15,251 nucleotides of DNA from Chloroflexota bacterium. Its GTDB lineage: Bacteria > Chloroflexota > Dehalococcoidia > SZUA-161. The stretch spans positions 1-15,251 of the forward strand of contig QIGA01000186.1 in the NCBI GenBank assembly GCA_003229915.1, written 5' to 3'. Within the stretch, counting starts at the first letter, position 1. The number at the start of each line of letters is the position of its first letter. The translations under genes were made by a program, and so were the position numbers. The notes under the pieces were generated by a model, which saw only the letters and a list, made by a program, of their open reading frames with translations, made no database searches and was not told the origin of the DNA. This document shows positions 13,954 to 15,251 of this stretch, piece after piece.

Positions 13954-14907
13954 TTACCTCTTCTTCCATTCATCTGGCACTTTTGAGACTTTCTCACGAC
14001 CAGTGGCGACATAGACAGGTTTGCCAAGTGGTCTTATTCTCAATGTTCCACTGTAGAAGTTTGATATTCTTTCTTTCGCTATCTGTATGTAACTAGGCTC
14101 CTTATCGCAGCCAACTACCCTTCTATTATGTTTCAGTCCAGCTATTAATGCTGAGCCCACGCCACAGTATGGGTCTAATATCCAATCATCCTCACTCGTA
14201 AGTGCCAAGACGCATCGCTCTACTAGTTCTATTGGGAACTGACAGGGATGAACAGTCTTCTCGGGATGGTTAGCTTTTACATTTGGTATGTCCCATAATT
14301 CTTTCTCCCATTCTTCGGCAACAACAGCCCAAATGTCCGAAGGGTTCTTGCCTAGTGGATTCCCTGAAGGCGTGCCTCTGTGGGGGCCTTTGAAATGTCT
14401 CTTCCCAGGATACTTTGCGGGAACTCTGACAGAATCTAGATTGAATATGTAGTCCTCGGTTTTTGTAAACCACAGAATCGTTTCATATCTGCCTGAAAAT
14501 CTCTTGGAGGCATGTAGGCCATGCCCAAAATGCCATATTAATCTGTTCCGAAGCTTCAAACCTCTCTTCTTGAAAATGTCGTAATAGAATATGTCTAGAG
14601 GAAACACTTCTGAGTTTTCCACAAAGTTTCCTACTTGCCAGCACAGACTTCCATCATTCCTCAATACTCGCACCAATTCGTCTATCACTGCTTCTTGTTG
14701 GTTTAAATATGATTGAATGTTTGTTTTAGTCTCATATTCTTTGCCGATATTATAAGGCGGTGAAGTGATTATTAGCATTGCAGTATTGTTTGGCAGAGCT
14801 TTCAGAAAATCATAGGTATCGCCAAGATGGACAATCAGCCTATGCTCTTCTGAGAAGAAATCAACTGCTTGGGGCATTGGGAATAATGGCAGCGTTAAAT
14901 TCTTCAT
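13954..14907 (-). CDS. Beta-class DNA methyltransferase of the type II system (probable N4-cytosine)
   Basis: A 317-residue DNA methyltransferase from ATG 14907; GTG 14931 would add 8 residues, and neither start has a clear ribosome site. The order is catalytic motif first: TSPPYNIG (48-55 from the ATG), then HPCQFP (220-225), then the SAM-binding motif LDPYCGVGSALIAG (244-257). TSPPY with this order is typical of beta-group N4-cytosine enzymes, as with the methylases partnered to BamHI and BglII; N6-adenine is the alternative. It would methylate host sites so that the downstream endonuclease spares them. Lower GC than the uvrB and atp regions suggests acquisition. Confidence 0.87.
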   Translation of the reverse strand: MKNLTLPLFPMPQAVDFFSEEHRLIVHLGDTYDFLKALPNNTAMLIITSPPYNIGKEYETKTNIQSYLNQQEAVIDELVRVLRNDGSLCWQVGNFVENSEVFPLDIFYYDIFKKRGLKLRNRLIWHFGHGLHASKRFSGRYETILWFTKTEDYIFNLDSVRVPAKYPGKRHFKGPHRGTPSGNPLGKNPSDIWAVVAEEWEKELWDIPNVKANHPEKTVHPCQFPIELVERCVLALTSEDDWILDPYCGVGSALIAGLKHNRRVVGCDKEPSYIQIAKERISNFYSGTLRIRPLGKPVYVATGREKVSKVPDEWKKR

Positions 14908-14931
14908 TTTACCAGCCACTCTGTTACCCAC

Positions 14932-15251
14932 TACTTTGGTACGACTTTATGTAATTTACCGGCAAATGAAATTCACATTGTACTTGAATGAGAGAATATG
15001 CAACCTCGTTTTGCCCCTAAACAAAAACCCTCCCATACTTTTGGCCGGCACCTCTCCCATTGCATCTCGCAGCCATGCGTTTGCTTCTTAAACTTATTGT
15101 ATAACAACCGATTCTCGGAGGCAATTTATGCTGAATTCCGAGCACCAAATAAAGCCCTCCAAGTAAGGATTATCACTATTCGACTACTCTATCTACGTTC
15201 GATTCTATTTGGGTACGTTTCCTCTACTCCCCCGTCTCCACCTCTTCGGCG
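14932..15251. other. AT-rich region upstream of the restriction-modification genes
   Basis: I see no gene that I can support in these 320 bases. Short minus-strand frames exist (34 codons at 14956-15060; a 20-codon tail entering from the right edge to a stop at 15189-15191), but neither has a ribosome site or a recognisable sequence. No tRNA, no inverted terminal repeats and no controller-protein gene are visible. Confidence 0.5.
15096..15124 (-). promoter_or_regulatory. Possible promoter of the restriction-modification operon
   Basis: TTGCCT (15119-15124) and TACAAT (15096-15101) are separated by 17 bases on the minus strand; the spacer holds a small CCGA-GAA-TCGG palindrome. Use of this promoter would give a leader of about 160-180 bases before the methyltransferase start. 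The -10 box is good, the -35 box fair. Confidence 0.4.

Noticed and set aside
14956..15060. 34-codon minus-strand frame upstream of the methyltransferase, as a controller protein
   Set aside because: No ribosome site and no helix-turn-helix pattern; controller proteins are usually about 70-100 residues.
15189..15251. C-terminal tail of a minus-strand gene entering from the right edge
   Set aside because: Twenty codons then a stop, but the other two frames are equally plausible and nothing is recognisable.
1..15251. CRISPR array, tRNA/rRNA gene, transposase or terminal inverted repeats
   Set aside because: No regularly spaced repeats, no cloverleaf-like sequence and no transposase motifs were seen on either strand.

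Overview
The window reads as a chromosomal segment of an uncultured bacterium, most likely from the Chloroflexota (Dehalococcoidia-like). This rests on protein character and gene order as I know them, not on a search. Supporting points are a RemA-like gene directly upstream of gmk, frequent GTG/TTG starts with good ribosome sites, a complete bacterial F-type ATP synthase operon with slightly divergent alpha and beta subunits, and no sign of a proteobacterial layout. The assignment is moderate (about 0.6).

Layout. (1) 1-2714, plus strand: the 3' end of aroA, a RemA-family DNA-binding protein, guanylate kinase, and an APC-superfamily permease that overlaps gmk. (2) 2715-2926: a short convergent gap. 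(3) 2927-10037, minus strand: the ATP synthase operon, in transcription order atpZ/I-atpB-atpE-(38-aa membrane ORF)-atpF-atpH-atpA-atpG-atpD-atpC. A sigma70-type promoter lies at 10063-10092, and a perfect TGTGA-N6-TCACA palindrome covers the predicted transcription start. (4) 10304-13270, minus strand: uvrB, a 50-aa very basic ORF, and a histone-deacetylase-superfamily protein, with short spacing or overlap. (5) 13370-14931, minus strand: a visibly AT-richer type II restriction-modification pair (beta-class DNA methyltransferase, then a BglII/BstYI-type endonuclease). (6) 14932-15251: no gene that I can support.

How the genes work together. The atp genes encode every subunit of one F1Fo enzyme (a, c, b, delta, alpha, gamma, beta, epsilon) plus the AtpZ/I accessory protein. 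Tight coupling (TAATG and TAGTG junctions) links several subunits. The c subunit lacks the usual Na+ ligands and looks proton-type. The b subunit carries an N-terminal lipobox, so it may be a lipid-anchored protein. The restriction-modification pair has the methyltransferase first, followed 14 bases later by the endonuclease.

Most interesting points: the CRP/FNR-like operator at the atp start site; the small single-span membrane protein between atpE and atpF with a near-perfect ribosome site; the lipoprotein-type b subunit; the 50-aa basic ORF coupled to the HDAC-like gene; and loss of the HDAC catalytic tyrosine position in that protein.
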